NCBI GenBank assembly: GCA_035293805.1
Contig: DATGMD010000070.1
Location: forward strand, 17,999-81,998
DNA: 64,000 nucleotides
Reading direction: 5' to 3'
From: JAJPHF01 sp035293805
GTDB taxonomy: Bacteria; Chloroflexota; UBA6077; JAJPHF01
Of this stretch, positions 24,995-33,247 are shown in pieces. The notes under the pieces are model-generated. The model made no database searches and had not been told where the DNA came from. It worked only from the letters and a program-made list of their open reading frames with translations. Every line of letters starts with the position of its first letter. Position 1 is the stretch's first letter. Position numbers and translations under genes: made by a program.

Positions 24995-27043
24995 ATGGCC
25001 CTGACCATCGCCCTCGACATCGGCGGCACGTTTACCGATCTCGTGGCCTTCGACGCCGCGGGCACGGTGCATCACGCGAAAAGCTCCACCACCCCGACCG
25101 ACCTCGCCGTCGGCATCCGCGAGACGCTCGCCAAGAGCGGGCTAGACGTGGCCCCGGCCGAGAGCTTCGTCCACGGCTCGACCATCGCCATCAACACCGC
25201 GCTGGAGCGCACCGGCGCGCGCACGGCGCTCGTCGTGACCCAGGGCATGCGCGATGTCTACCGTATCGGCCGCGGCAACCGTCCCGAGGCGTACAACATC
25301 CACTTCCAGCGCCCGGAGCCCTACGTCCCGCGCCACCTGACCTTCGAGGTGACCGAGCGCCTGAACGCCGCCGGCGAGCCGATCGTGCCGTTCGACGCCG
25401 CGCAGGCCGCCGACGTGGCGCGCCAGGTCGCCGCGGCCGACGTCGAGGCCGTGGCCGTCTGCTTCATCCACTCCTGGGCCAACCCCGACCACGAGGCGCG
25501 CATGGGCGAGGTGCTGCGCGCCGCCCTGCCGGGGACCTACCTCTCGCTCTCGCACGAGGTGCTGCGCGAGTACCGCGAGTACGAGCGCACCAGCACGACC
25601 GTCATGAACGCCTACGTCGGCCCGCGCGTCAGCCGCTACCTGGCGGCGCTGGAAGACCTGCTGGCCCAGCTGGGCTTCCGCGGCCGGCTGCTCATCATGC
25701 AGTCGAACGGCGGCGTGATGGCGCCCGACACGGCCAAGCGCACGCCCGTCGCGATCATGGAGTCGGGCCCCGTCGGCGGCATCCTCGCCGCGGCCGAGGT
25801 CGGGCGGGCGCTCGACTACCCGAGCGTCATCGCCTTCGACATGGGCGGCACGACGGCGAAGGCCAGTCTCGTGCAGGACGGCGTGCCCGACATCGCCCAG
25901 GGCTACTACGTCGGCGGCTACGTCAGCGGCCAGCCGGTGATGCTGCCGGTGGTGGACGTGGTCGAGGTCGGCACGGGCGGCGGCAGCATCGCCTGGATCG
26001 ACGAGGTGGGCGCCTTGAAGGTGGGGCCGCGCAGCGCCGGCGGCCACCCCGGCCCCATCGCCTACGGCTGGGGCGGCACCGAGCCGACGATCACCGACGC
26101 CAACGTCGTGCTCGGGCGGCTGAGCCCGACGCGCTTCCTCGGCGGCGAGATGCGCCTGCAAGTGGACGCCGCGCGCGCCGGCATCGCCGAGCGCGTGGCG
26201 CGGCCGCTCGACCTCGACCCGGTCGCCGCGGCGCTCGGCATCGTGAAGATCGCCGTCGCCAAGATGTCGCTCGCCGTGCGCGGCGTGTCGGTCGAGCGCG
26301 GCTTCGACCCGCGCGACTTCGCGCTCGTCGCCTTCGGCGGCGCCGGGCCGCTGCACGCGGCCGAGATCGCCCGCGAGCTGCACGTCCCCACGGTCGTCGT
26401 GCCGCGCCTGCCAGCCCACTTCTCGGCGCTCGGCATGCTGATGGCCGATCTGCGCCACGACTACGTGCGCACCTACTACCGGCCGCTGGCCGAGTCCGAC
26501 TTCGCCGCCATCCAGGCGATCTGCGACGAGCTGATCGCCCACGGGCGCGCGCTGCTGGCGGACGAGGGCGTGCGCCCGGCGGCGATGCGCTTCGAGCGCT
26601 ACCTGGACGTGCGCTACGTCGGCCAGGAGTTCAGCATCCAGACGCCGGTCACCGAAGCCGAGCTAGCGGCCGGCGACCAGGCTGCTATCCGCGCCCGCTT
26701 CGACGCCATCCACGACCGCCGCTACGGGCACCAGGCGGCCGACGAGCCGGTCGAGATCGTGAACGTGCGGCTCACCGCGCGCGGCGCCCGCGAGCGTCCC
26801 GCCGTCGGCGCCGTCGCTCCCGCGGTGGGCGACCCGCGGGTCGGCACGCGCCCCGTCGTGCTCGATGACCCGGCCCGCCCCGTGGACTGCCCCATCTACG
26901 ACCGCGACCGGCTGCGCCCCGGCGTGCCGGTCAGCGGCCCGGCCATCGTGGAAGAGTACGCCTCGACCACCCTGCTCTTCCCCGGCGACGTCGCCCGCGC
27001 GGCGCCGACCGGCGAGCTAATCATCAGCATCGGGGGCGCCTAG
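24995..27043 (+). CDS. hyuA: Hydantoinase/oxoprolinase subunit A (N-methylhydantoinase A family)
   Basis: 682 residues, the usual length. Actin-like ATPase fold: ALDIGGTFTDLVAFD (phosphate-1 loop) at the start, STIAINTALERTGARTALV, GNRPEAYNIHFQRPEPYVPR, IMESGPVGGILAAAEVG, IAFDMGGTTAKASLV, VEVGTGGGSIAWID and AFGGAGPLHAAEIARELHVP. HyuA subunits hydrolyse ATP to open hydantoin, 5-oxoproline or, with relatives, acetone or acetophenone. They normally act with a HyuB subunit, which is not found here; only 142 bases of gene-like debris follow the stop. It lies downstream of a solute-binding lipoprotein in the same direction. Confidence 0.9.
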   Translation: MALTIALDIGGTFTDLVAFDAAGTVHHAKSSTTPTDLAVGIRETLAKSGLDVAPAESFVHGSTIAINTALERTGARTALVVTQGMRDVYRIGRGNRPEAYNIHFQRPEPYVPRHLTFEVTERLNAAGEPIVPFDAAQAADVARQVAAADVEAVAVCFIHSWANPDHEARMGEVLRAALPGTYLSLSHEVLREYREYERTSTTVMNAYVGPRVSRYLAALEDLLAQLGFRGRLLIMQSNGGVMAPDTAKRTPVAIMESGPVGGILAAAEVGRALDYPSVIAFDMGGTTAKASLVQDGVPDIAQGYYVGGYVSGQPVMLPVVDVVEVGTGGGSIAWIDEVGALKVGPRSAGGHPGPIAYGWGGTEPTITDANVVLGRLSPTRFLGGEMRLQVDAARAGIAERVARPLDLDPVAAALGIVKIAVAKMSLAVRGVSVERGFDPRDFALVAFGGAGPLHAAEIARELHVPTVVVPRLPAHFSALGMLMADLRHDYVRTYYRPLAESDFAAIQAICDELIAHGRALLADEGVRPAAMRFERYLDVRYVGQEFSIQTPVTEAELAAGDQAAIRARFDAIHDRRYGHQAADEPVEIVNVRLTARGARERPAVGAVAPAVGDPRVGTRPVVLDDPARPVDCPIYDRDRLRPGVPVSGPAIVEEYASTTLLFPGDVARAAPTGELIISIGGA

Positions 27044-27561
27044 CCCTCGGCAGCCGTCGAGACCAGCGCCGAGAAGATCGTGAGCCGCCGCCAGGTGCTC
27101 TACTGGGGCCGCGACGCGCCGCCCGCCCCCTGCACGTCTATCGGCCCGACGGCACCCACCGCAGCAACCCCCGGAGTGAGGTGTAGGCCGTGGGCAAGTG
27201 GCCCCCACCACTGGATGCTGCTGGCGAATCCGCCGGCGAGCGGTCACATCAAGCGACGCCGATCAGTTCGCGTACACCGCCAGCAGCCAAGCAGGCCGGG
27301 CCGGTAGGAAGAGGAAGGATTGGCCGTCAGTTGGTATCAGACGCCGCAGGGGTCCCTGTCACGTCATCTGCTCCGACTACTGATACCGCATCCGGGGGTG
27401 GCGTTCCCTTATATCGAATCCGCCGGTGGCGTTCCCTTACTCCCTCTCCCCTTGGGAGAGGGTTGGGGTGAGGGCCCGCCTCCGTCGGCGAGCCCCAGGG
27501 CCGGACCGGATACGATCCCTGCGTCGGAGTCCAACTGTGTGGCCCGGTTCTGACCGCGCCC
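27044..27561. other. Intergenic stretch with possible gene remnant and short repeats
   Basis: 518 bases. 27044-27185 reads like decayed coding sequence in two frames: AEKIVSRRQVLYWGRDAP in one, then RPLHVYRPDGTHRSNPRSEV up to a TAG; I cannot name it and it may be a remnant of a hyuB-like partner. GGTGGCGTTCCCTTA occurs twice 28 bases apart (27397-27411, 27425-27439). At 27442-27475 a CCCTCTCCC/GGGAGAGGG hairpin with GGGGTGAGGG is a family-C repeat. Confidence 0.4.
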
Positions 27562-28263
27562 TCATCGGCCGGGCGACGGGGCCGCCGAATCCCGCATCCG
27601 CCAGGCGACGACGACCAGCCAGATGATCCACGCCAGGGTGAGGGCCCAGGCCAGCACGATCAAGATCGTGTGCGTTGGCGAGAAGCCCTCCGAGCCGAGC
27701 ACCCAGCCTTGCACCAGGTAGGTGAGGCCGGAGAGCCCCATCAGGTAGGCAATCGGCCGCGTGACCCACGCCGTCCGCACGACCGCGGCCGCGAACAGGA
27801 GCAAAGCGAGGCCCAGCGCGAAGTCCTGGTAGCTCCTCATGCCCCACTCGAGCCAGCGGATTGCCTCGGCGCTCGCGAAGCGTGCCGCCTTCTCGGCGTC
27901 CGGGGCGCTCACCCACGCCACGTCGGCCTGCTTGTTGGCGACCCCGTCCACCGCCTGGAGGGCGCCGTACAGCGCCAGAGCCGCCACCGCCGCAGCGGCA
28001 CCGAATCGCCCCGCCCATCTCGCCGTTCCAGCCTGAACGTCCAGGGCGAAGAACAGGGCGAGCAGCCCCGCGAGCAGGATCGCCATGCCCGCGAACTGGC
28101 CGAGGTGCATGGCCGTCCAGATCCCGCTGCCGGCGTAGGCGGCGAAAATGGCGGGGTGGTCATTCGCGTCCCCACCAGTGTGGAACTGGGTGACCACGAT
28201 GTACAGGAGTTGTCCCACGAGCAGCAGCGTAGCCGACAGGCGCAGCGACGTGCGATCGATCAT
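27562..28263 (-). CDS. Integral membrane protein, DUF4386-like
   Basis: 233 residues with about six membrane helices: LSATLLLVGQLLYIVV, AMHLGQFAGMAILLAGLLAL, AAAAVAALALYGALQAVD, FALGLALLLFAAAVV, AYLMGLSGLTYLVQGWVLG and a long last one (ILIVLAWALTLAWIIWLVV). The short extracytoplasmic loop after helix 1 (FHTGGDANDHPAIFAAYAGS) and the helix pattern resemble the DUF4386 group, whose function is unknown. The start follows GGAGGC. It stands alone between repeat-bearing intergenic regions. Confidence 0.75.
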   Translation of the reverse strand: MIDRTSLRLSATLLLVGQLLYIVVTQFHTGGDANDHPAIFAAYAGSGIWTAMHLGQFAGMAILLAGLLALFFALDVQAGTARWAGRFGAAAAVAALALYGALQAVDGVANKQADVAWVSAPDAEKAARFASAEAIRWLEWGMRSYQDFALGLALLLFAAAVVRTAWVTRPIAYLMGLSGLTYLVQGWVLGSEGFSPTHTILIVLAWALTLAWIIWLVVVAWRMRDSAAPSPGR

Positions 28264-28364
28264 GGCGCCTCCGTGGCAAGGTCTGGGTCCTCATGCCGAA
28301 CCGAACACGCTCTCACCTGCCCTGGCCGGACGACCGCCCCCCGCCAATGCATTATCTATAGAGA

Positions 28365-28622
28365 GGCCGCGAGGCGCGCCGGAGAGCGCCTGCTAGCTCG
28401 CGCGACGTGGTCGCTTATCTTGCGCCGTACACGCCTCCCACCCCGCCCGCCGCCCGCGCCCGACCCGGGGCCTCCCCGCCGGCCCGGCCCGCGACGAGCC
28501 ACCGGGGGAGTATCGTACGGGGCAAACGATGCGGCCTTCCGCGCCCGACCAGCACGCGCCAACCCGCGCCCGGCCTAGCAGTTAACCACCCGGTCAAGGA
28601 GCATCGTTTGACCGTTCCTCGG
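28365..28622 (+). repeat. About 257-bp dispersed intergenic element, copy A
   Basis: From GGCCGCGAGGCGCGCC to GACCGTTCCTCGG. Copy B is the reverse complement at 56290-56546, the same length and about four fifths identical by eye. The last 110 bases hold an inverted repeat CAAACGATGC (near 28522) with GCATCGTTTG (near 28601), preceded by TATCGTACGGGG. No open frame is kept intact in both copies, no target-site duplication or transposase is visible. It could be a MITE-like element, an RNA gene, or a shared regulatory block. Confidence 0.7.
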
Positions 28623-28647
28623 CTAAATTACTGCGCCGCCACGTCGT

Positions 28648-28758
28648 GCGGCGCGGCCCCGGGGGCGTCAGCTGGACAGCGACGGTGCTCGCCGCGCACG
28701 GCACGTTCCAGTCGCTCCCGCCGCGGCGCGGCCCCGGGGGCGTCAGCTGGACAGCGAC
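28648..28758 (+). repeat. Two 36-bp direct repeats, 75 bp apart
   Basis: A 36-base segment starting GCGGCGCGGCCCCGGGGG and ending GCTGGACAGCGAC is repeated exactly at 28648-28683 and 28723-28758. It follows directly after the copy-A element and ends 43 bases before the MBL gene, so it forms that gene's upstream region. The 75-base period is a whole number of codons, which lets an upstream reading frame run through both, but no ribosome site supports translation. Confidence 0.7.
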
Positions 28759-28801
28759 CTGCGGCTGCGCTAAGGTAGCCGCGAACGGAGAGGAGGCCGC
28801 C

Positions 28802-29665
28802 ATGCGCCGTGTGAGCGACAACGTCTACGCCGAGTGCTACTTCGCCGGCTGCAACCCCAGCTTTCTCGTCACCAGCGAGGGCGTCGTCATGTTCGACACG
28901 CCTCAGCAGCCCATCGACGCCGTGCGCTGGCGCGAGCGCCTCCAGGAGCACGGCCCCATCCGCTACCTCATCAACACCGAGCCGCACATCGATCACATCT
29001 CGGGCAACGCCTACTTCCCCGGCGTCGAGGTCATCGGCCAGGCGGGCATCCAGCCGCGCTACGAGCAATCCATCCCGCAGATGACCGGGCCCGAGCGGCT
29101 GGACCTGCTGAAACAGAACGACCCGGACAGCGTGTGGCTCTTCAACCACCCCGACTACCCACCCAACCCGCCCACCCGCACCTTCGGCGACGCGCTTACG
29201 CTGCGCCTGGGCAACCACACGATCGAGTGTACGCACCTGCCCGGCCACACGGCCCCGCAGACCGCCATTTACCTGCCCGAGGAGGGCGTGCTGATCACGG
29301 GCGACAACATCTTCCAGCGCACCAAGACGTGGCTGCAGGAGTGCGACCCGTGGGAGTGGCTCGACGCCCTGCGCACCATCGAGACGTACGACACGGCCGC
29401 GATCATCCCCGGCCACGGCGAGGTCTGCGACTACCGCTACGTGCAGGAGCAGCGGCAGGTCGTGCAGGACTGGATCGGCGCCGTCGAAGACTTTGTGCGC
29501 CGCGGCCTCAGCGAGGAAGAAGCCCTGCAACAGCCGGCGCCCGCGGCCGATCCCTACCCGCTCGGCCAGCGCCTCCACCACTTGACCGACCGCGTCAACG
29601 CGATGAATGTCAGCAACCTGTACAAGCGCATCGTCGCGCGCCAGCAGAGCGGCCAGAGCAACTGA
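28802..29665 (+). CDS. MBL-fold hydrolase with altered first metal ligand
   Basis: 287 residues from ATG 28802 after GAGAGGAGG. Metallo-beta-lactamase fold: CNPSFLVTSEGVVMFDTPQQ, then NTEPHIDHISGN, HLPGHT (His149), LITGDNIF (Asp168) and IPGHGE (His205). In the standard HxHxDH motif the first His is replaced here by Glu60 (EPHIDH, with His62, Asp64, His65 kept). A Glu could still ligate a metal, or the site may be mononuclear. The C-terminal helices (VVQDWIGAVEDFVRRGL) are typical of the glyoxalase II-like branch. Substrate unknown. Upstream are the direct repeats and element A. Confidence 0.85.
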   Translation: MRRVSDNVYAECYFAGCNPSFLVTSEGVVMFDTPQQPIDAVRWRERLQEHGPIRYLINTEPHIDHISGNAYFPGVEVIGQAGIQPRYEQSIPQMTGPERLDLLKQNDPDSVWLFNHPDYPPNPPTRTFGDALTLRLGNHTIECTHLPGHTAPQTAIYLPEEGVLITGDNIFQRTKTWLQECDPWEWLDALRTIETYDTAAIIPGHGEVCDYRYVQEQRQVVQDWIGAVEDFVRRGLSEEEALQQPAPAADPYPLGQRLHHLTDRVNAMNVSNLYKRIVARQQSGQSN

Positions 29666-29692
29666 GACAGCGAGGAATGCTGCGACCGGTTG

Positions 29693-29915
29693 GTAGGGCA
29701 GGGACCCATGCCCTGCCACCTCATTGCAAGGGCGAGGCCACCGCTGGGGTGGGGCAGGGGCTCGTCCCCTGCCGCCCGGCCGCAACCATAGCCATCCCTT
29801 CCAGCGAGCGTGAGGTAGGGCAGGGGCTCGTCCCCTGCCGCCCGGCCGGGTCTGCTCATACCGGCCGATCTAGCGAACACGTCGTAGGGCAGGGGCTCGT
29901 CCCCTGCCGCCCGGC
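29693..29915 (+). repeat. Family-B hairpin repeats, four copies in 223 bp
   Basis: Copies start near 29693, 29750, 29815 and 29884. Consensus GTAGGGCAGGGGCTCGT then CCCCTGCCGCCCGGCC; the arms GGCAGGGG and CCCCTGCC pair. The first copy differs (GGGACCCATGCCC) with pairing kept. Unique stretches of 30-36 bases separate them. A fifth copy is alone on the minus strand at 57938-57970. The rest of 29666-30066 shows no gene. Confidence 0.7.
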
Positions 29916-30066
29916 GTCGGGCAGCCGCGAGGCGGCAGAGAATGAGCCGGCTCTGCTTCAGTTGCCCTGCACTATGCTCTCGTCCGAGCGCCTAGCTGCG
30001 GAGCGCCCGAGTTGTACCCGCCCCTGGCGCTCCGGTACGCTGCTGGCGGACGCGGGTGAGGAGCGC

Positions 30067-30495
30067 ATGGTGGACAGCCGAGAGCCGTGCCCCGAGTGCG
30101 GCGCGCCAGCGGTGGATGGGCTGGGCTGCTGGGAGCAGCTCGGGGCGCTGCTGGCCTGGGAAGGGGACGATCCCGAGCTACGAGCGGAGCACTTCCTGAC
30201 CGTGGCGGCGTACAACCTCCAACACCCCGCGCAGTTTACGGACGCGGCGCTCGGCGGGCTGTGCGCGGCGTTCATCGAGCGGCTGGACCGCGGCGTGGCG
30301 ACCGTCGAGCTACGGCGGCGCGCGGCCCGGCAGTTCGACGGCCCGACGCGCGTGCTCCGCAAGCCGTCCGAGCGCCGGCCGGTCCTGCGGCGGTGGCGCA
30401 TGACCATCGCGGACGTCTATCTGCCCGAACAGCCGGCGGGCGCCGCGGACCGGGTGCGCGCCTGGGCCGCGGCGATTCGCGCCGAGCTGAGCTGA
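30067..30495 (+). CDS. DUF5946 family protein
   Basis: 142 residues from ATG 30067 after GAGGAGCGC. A Cys pair opens it (PCPECGAP), a third Cys follows in GLGCWEQLGALLAWE, then EHFLTVAAYNLQHPAQFTD, the most conserved block of this small family, LDRGVATVELRRRAARQFDG and VYLPEQPAGAADRVRAWAAA. I recognise the DUF5946 pattern of GC-rich bacteria; its function is not known. The Cys-x-x-Cys plus Cys and the HFLTVAAYNLQH His residues could hold a metal. Nineteen bases separate it from the molybdenum hydroxylase gene, so the two may be cotranscribed. Confidence 0.8.
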   Translation: MVDSREPCPECGAPAVDGLGCWEQLGALLAWEGDDPELRAEHFLTVAAYNLQHPAQFTDAALGGLCAAFIERLDRGVATVELRRRAARQFDGPTRVLRKPSERRPVLRRWRMTIADVYLPEQPAGAADRVRAWAAAIRAELS

Positions 30496-30514
30496 GCTGT
30501 CGAAGGAGGCAACC

Positions 30515-32749
30515 GTGGTCGCGGAGCTAAGCGTGGTCGGTCGGCCGCTGGGACGGGTCGAGGGCGAGGCGAAAGTCACCGGGCAGGCGCGCTTTGCCGC
30601 CGACGTGGTGCGCCCCGGACAGCTCTGGGCGAAGTGCCTGCGCAGCCCCCACCCGCACGCGCGCATCGTCCACCTCGACGTGAGCGCCGCGCGCCGCGTG
30701 CCCGGCGTCCATGCCGTCCTCACCGGCGCCGACCTGCCGCGCACGCTCGTCGGCATCCGCCTGCGCGACATGCCGCTGCTCGCTCGCGACCGTGTGCGCT
30801 ACGTCGGCGAGCGCGTCGTCGCCGTCGCCGCCGAGGACCCCGACGTGGCCGAGGAGGCGCTGGCGCTCGTGCAGGTCGAGTACGAGCCGCTGCCGGCCGT
30901 CTTCGACGCCGAGGCGGCCCTCGCGCCCGACGCGCCCGTGCTGCACCCCGAGGTGGCGAGCTACGTTGGCCGCGAGTGGGACCTCGGCGCCCACCCGAAC
31001 GCCCACGCCTACTGGCGGCACGAGCGCGGCGACCTGGCGGCCGGCCTCGCCGACGCCGACCTCGTGATCGAGCACACCTTCCACACGGGCCTCCTCCACC
31101 AGGGCTACCTGGAGCCCCACGCCGCCGTCGTGGCGCTGGCGGGCGACGGCGCCGCCCAGGTGTGGATGTCGAACAAGATGCCGTTCCGCTCGCGCCAAGA
31201 CATGTCCGCTGCCCTCGACCTACCCGAGGAGAGCATCGACGTTCATCACGTCCACATCGGCGGCGACTTCGGCGGCAAGGGCGCTCCCGACGACGCTATG
31301 CTCGCCTACCACCTGGCGCGCGCCAGCGGCCGCCCCGTCAGCCTGGTCCTCACCTACGCCGAGGAGCTAACCGCCGCCAACCCGCGCCACCCCTCCACCG
31401 TGTACCTCAAGACCGGCGTCAAGCGCGACGGCACGATCGTGGCGCGCGAGGGGCGCGTGCTCTTCAACCGCGGCGCCTACGCCGGCCGCAGCGCCTCGCC
31501 GCGCGGCATTCTCAACGGCGCGTTCAAGCTCGGCGGCACCTACCGCGTGCCCAACGCGCGCCTGGAGTGCCTGGCGGTCTACACGAACCAGGTGCCGTGC
31601 GGCAGCATGCGCGCCCCGGGTCAGCCGCAGGTGATCTTCGCCGTCGAGGCGCACATGGACCTCGTGGCCGCCGCGCTCGGCATGGATGCCCTGGAGTTCC
31701 GCCTGAAGAACGTCTTGCAAGAGGGCGACTCGCCGGTCGTACCCGCGCGCTGGCAGGGCATCTCCCAGGCGCGCGTCGTGCTGGAGCGCGCGGCCGAGGC
31801 GATCGGCTGGGGCACGCCGAAGGCGCCGAACGTCGGCCGCGGCCTGGCGCTCTCCGAGCGGGGCATCGGCGGCGGTGAGTCCCACGTCGAGCTGACCCTT
31901 GGCGCCGACGGCCGCGTGGTCGCCCAGACCGGCGTGCCCGACATCGGCACCGGCACCTACACGCTCGTGCAGCAGCTCGTGGCCGAGGAGCTAGGCCTGG
32001 CCCCCGAGCGCATCACGGTCGCCACCGCCGACACCAGCCGCGGCCTGCTCGACCCCGGCACCGGCGGCAGCAAGGGCACGCACGTCGTGGGGCAGGCCGG
32101 CTACCAGGCGGCCCGCAACCTGCGCGCGCTGCTGGCCGACCTGGCGGCGGCGCGCCTGGGCGGCGTAGCCGAGGCGGTGCGTTTCGCGGACGGCGCCGCG
32201 CACCTCGACGGTCGCTCGGTCGAGCTGGGCGCGCTGGCGGCCGAGGCAGGCGAGCCGATCCGCGCCCTGGGTATCTACGACGGCCAAGCGCCGCAGGTCG
32301 TCTCGTTCGTGGCGCAGGCGGCCGAGGTCGAGGTCGATCCCGAGACGGGACAGGTCCACGTGCGCCGCGTCGCCAGCGCCCATGATGTCGGCACGATCCT
32401 GAACCCGCTCGGCCACCAGGGCCAGATCGACGGCGGCGTGGTGATGGGCGTGGGCAGCGCGCTCATCGAGGGCAGCGACCTGGACGAGGGGCGCGTGGTG
32501 GCCGCCAACCTGGGCGACTACAAGCTGCCCACGGCCGCCGACATCCCCGAGCTTGTCACGATCCACTGCGAGGCGCCCGGCGGCCCCGCGCCGTTCGGCG
32601 GCAAGTCCATCGGCGAGGAGCCGTTCGTCCCCGGCGCCGCCGCCATCGCCAACGCCGTCCGTGACGCCACCGGAGTCCCCATCCACGAGCTACCCATCCG
32701 GCCCGAAACCGTCCTCCGCGGCCTCCGCGCCGCCCGCGGCGACCGCTAG
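30515..32749 (+). CDS. Xanthine dehydrogenase/CO dehydrogenase-family molybdopterin-binding large subunit, orphan
   Basis: 744 residues, GTG start after AAGGAGG. The front domain is Ald_Xan_dh_C (GRVEGEAKVTGQARFAADVV, RYVGERVVAVAAEDPDVAEE), followed by the Mo-pterin domains: VHIGGDFGGKGAPDD, VPCGSMRAPGQPQVIFAVEA, DIGTGTYTLVQQLVAEELGL, and the C-terminal GGKSIGEEPFVPGAAAIANA, where the Glu of GEE sits at the catalytic base position. The AYRGAG-type motif reads GSMRAPG, so it is not a CO dehydrogenase active loop (AYRCSFR). These enzymes hydroxylate aldehydes, purines or aromatic heterocycles. The FAD and 2Fe-2S subunits that normally accompany it are absent nearby. Confidence 0.9.
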   Translation: MVAELSVVGRPLGRVEGEAKVTGQARFAADVVRPGQLWAKCLRSPHPHARIVHLDVSAARRVPGVHAVLTGADLPRTLVGIRLRDMPLLARDRVRYVGERVVAVAAEDPDVAEEALALVQVEYEPLPAVFDAEAALAPDAPVLHPEVASYVGREWDLGAHPNAHAYWRHERGDLAAGLADADLVIEHTFHTGLLHQGYLEPHAAVVALAGDGAAQVWMSNKMPFRSRQDMSAALDLPEESIDVHHVHIGGDFGGKGAPDDAMLAYHLARASGRPVSLVLTYAEELTAANPRHPSTVYLKTGVKRDGTIVAREGRVLFNRGAYAGRSASPRGILNGAFKLGGTYRVPNARLECLAVYTNQVPCGSMRAPGQPQVIFAVEAHMDLVAAALGMDALEFRLKNVLQEGDSPVVPARWQGISQARVVLERAAEAIGWGTPKAPNVGRGLALSERGIGGGESHVELTLGADGRVVAQTGVPDIGTGTYTLVQQLVAEELGLAPERITVATADTSRGLLDPGTGGSKGTHVVGQAGYQAARNLRALLADLAAARLGGVAEAVRFADGAAHLDGRSVELGALAAEAGEPIRALGIYDGQAPQVVSFVAQAAEVEVDPETGQVHVRRVASAHDVGTILNPLGHQGQIDGGVVMGVGSALIEGSDLDEGRVVAANLGDYKLPTAADIPELVTIHCEAPGGPAPFGGKSIGEEPFVPGAAAIANAVRDATGVPIHELPIRPETVLRGLRAARGDR

Positions 32750-32800
32750 CCCGCGCCAGCCCCAGAGCAAGGTGCGGATCAGGTGAGCGGCCGGAGGGAC

Positions 32801-32873
32801 GTAGGGGTGGGTCTCGTGCCCGCCCGCGGCCGTCGAGGCCGCAACCCCGGCGGCGGCCGGCCGCTTGCTGACT
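32801..32873 (+). repeat. Composite hairpin repeat, family A, copy 2
   Basis: GTAGGGGTGGGTCTCGTG then CCCGCCC; hairpin two GCGGCC-GTCGA-GGCCGC; AACCCCGGC; hairpin three CGGCGGCCGGCCG. It lies between the CoxL-type gene and the antitoxin-like gene; otherwise 32750-32977 shows no gene. Confidence 0.65.
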
Positions 32874-32977
32874 CTGCGAGGTGCTTTACGCCGCAGTGAG
32901 CGACCACAGCGTGCAATGCTGCTAGCGTCACATTCCCATGGAAAGACCGATCCTGGCATAGCGGAGGGGCAGGGCGG

Positions 32978-33193
32978 ATGACACACTACGTCATCGAATG
33001 GGACGGTACCACGCTCCCCTCGGAGCTGCGCGATCTGCCGCCCGGGCGCTACGTCGTGGAGCCCCTGGTGGACGACGACGAGCTGACGGACGAGGAAGTA
33101 GACGGAATTCTGGAGGCTATCGACGAGGTCGAAGCCGGTAAGGGAATTCCCTGGGAGGAGATACTTCGCGAGCTACGACGGGAACGGATGTAG
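32978..33193 (+). CDS. Small acidic antitoxin-like protein, no partner gene
   Basis: 71 residues, ATG after GGAGGGGCAGGG. The pattern YVIEWDGTTLPSELRDLPPG followed by RYVVEPL, an acidic helix (DDDELTDEEVDGILEAIDEV) and a basic tail (EAGKGIPWEEILRELRRERM) resembles short antitoxin-like proteins in cyanobacteria and Chloroflexota, often beside RelE-type toxins. No toxin gene follows: the next gene, 54 bases on, is a longer unrelated protein. So it may be an orphan antitoxin or simply a small regulator. It is AT-richer than its neighbours (GAAGTAGACGGAATTCTGG). Confidence 0.6.
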   Translation: MTHYVIEWDGTTLPSELRDLPPGRYVVEPLVDDDELTDEEVDGILEAIDEVEAGKGIPWEEILRELRRERM

Positions 33194-33196
33194 TGG

Positions 33197-33202
33197 TATG
33201 AT
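33197..33202 (+). promoter_or_regulatory. Extended -10 promoter
   Basis: TGGTATGAT (TG-n-TATGAT) immediately after the antitoxin-like stop and 46 bases before the ATG at 33248, so the frameshifted gene probably has its own promoter. No -35 is evident. Confidence 0.45.
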
Positions 33203-33247
33203 GGCCCAGAGACTTACGCTGCCCGCCGGGGCTGTCCCGGCCCTAAC

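Noticed and set aside
29693..29915. Short CRISPR array
   Set aside because: Repeat and spacer lengths fit, but the unit is a full self-complementary hairpin, one copy is variant, a lone copy exists at 57938 and no cas gene is seen.
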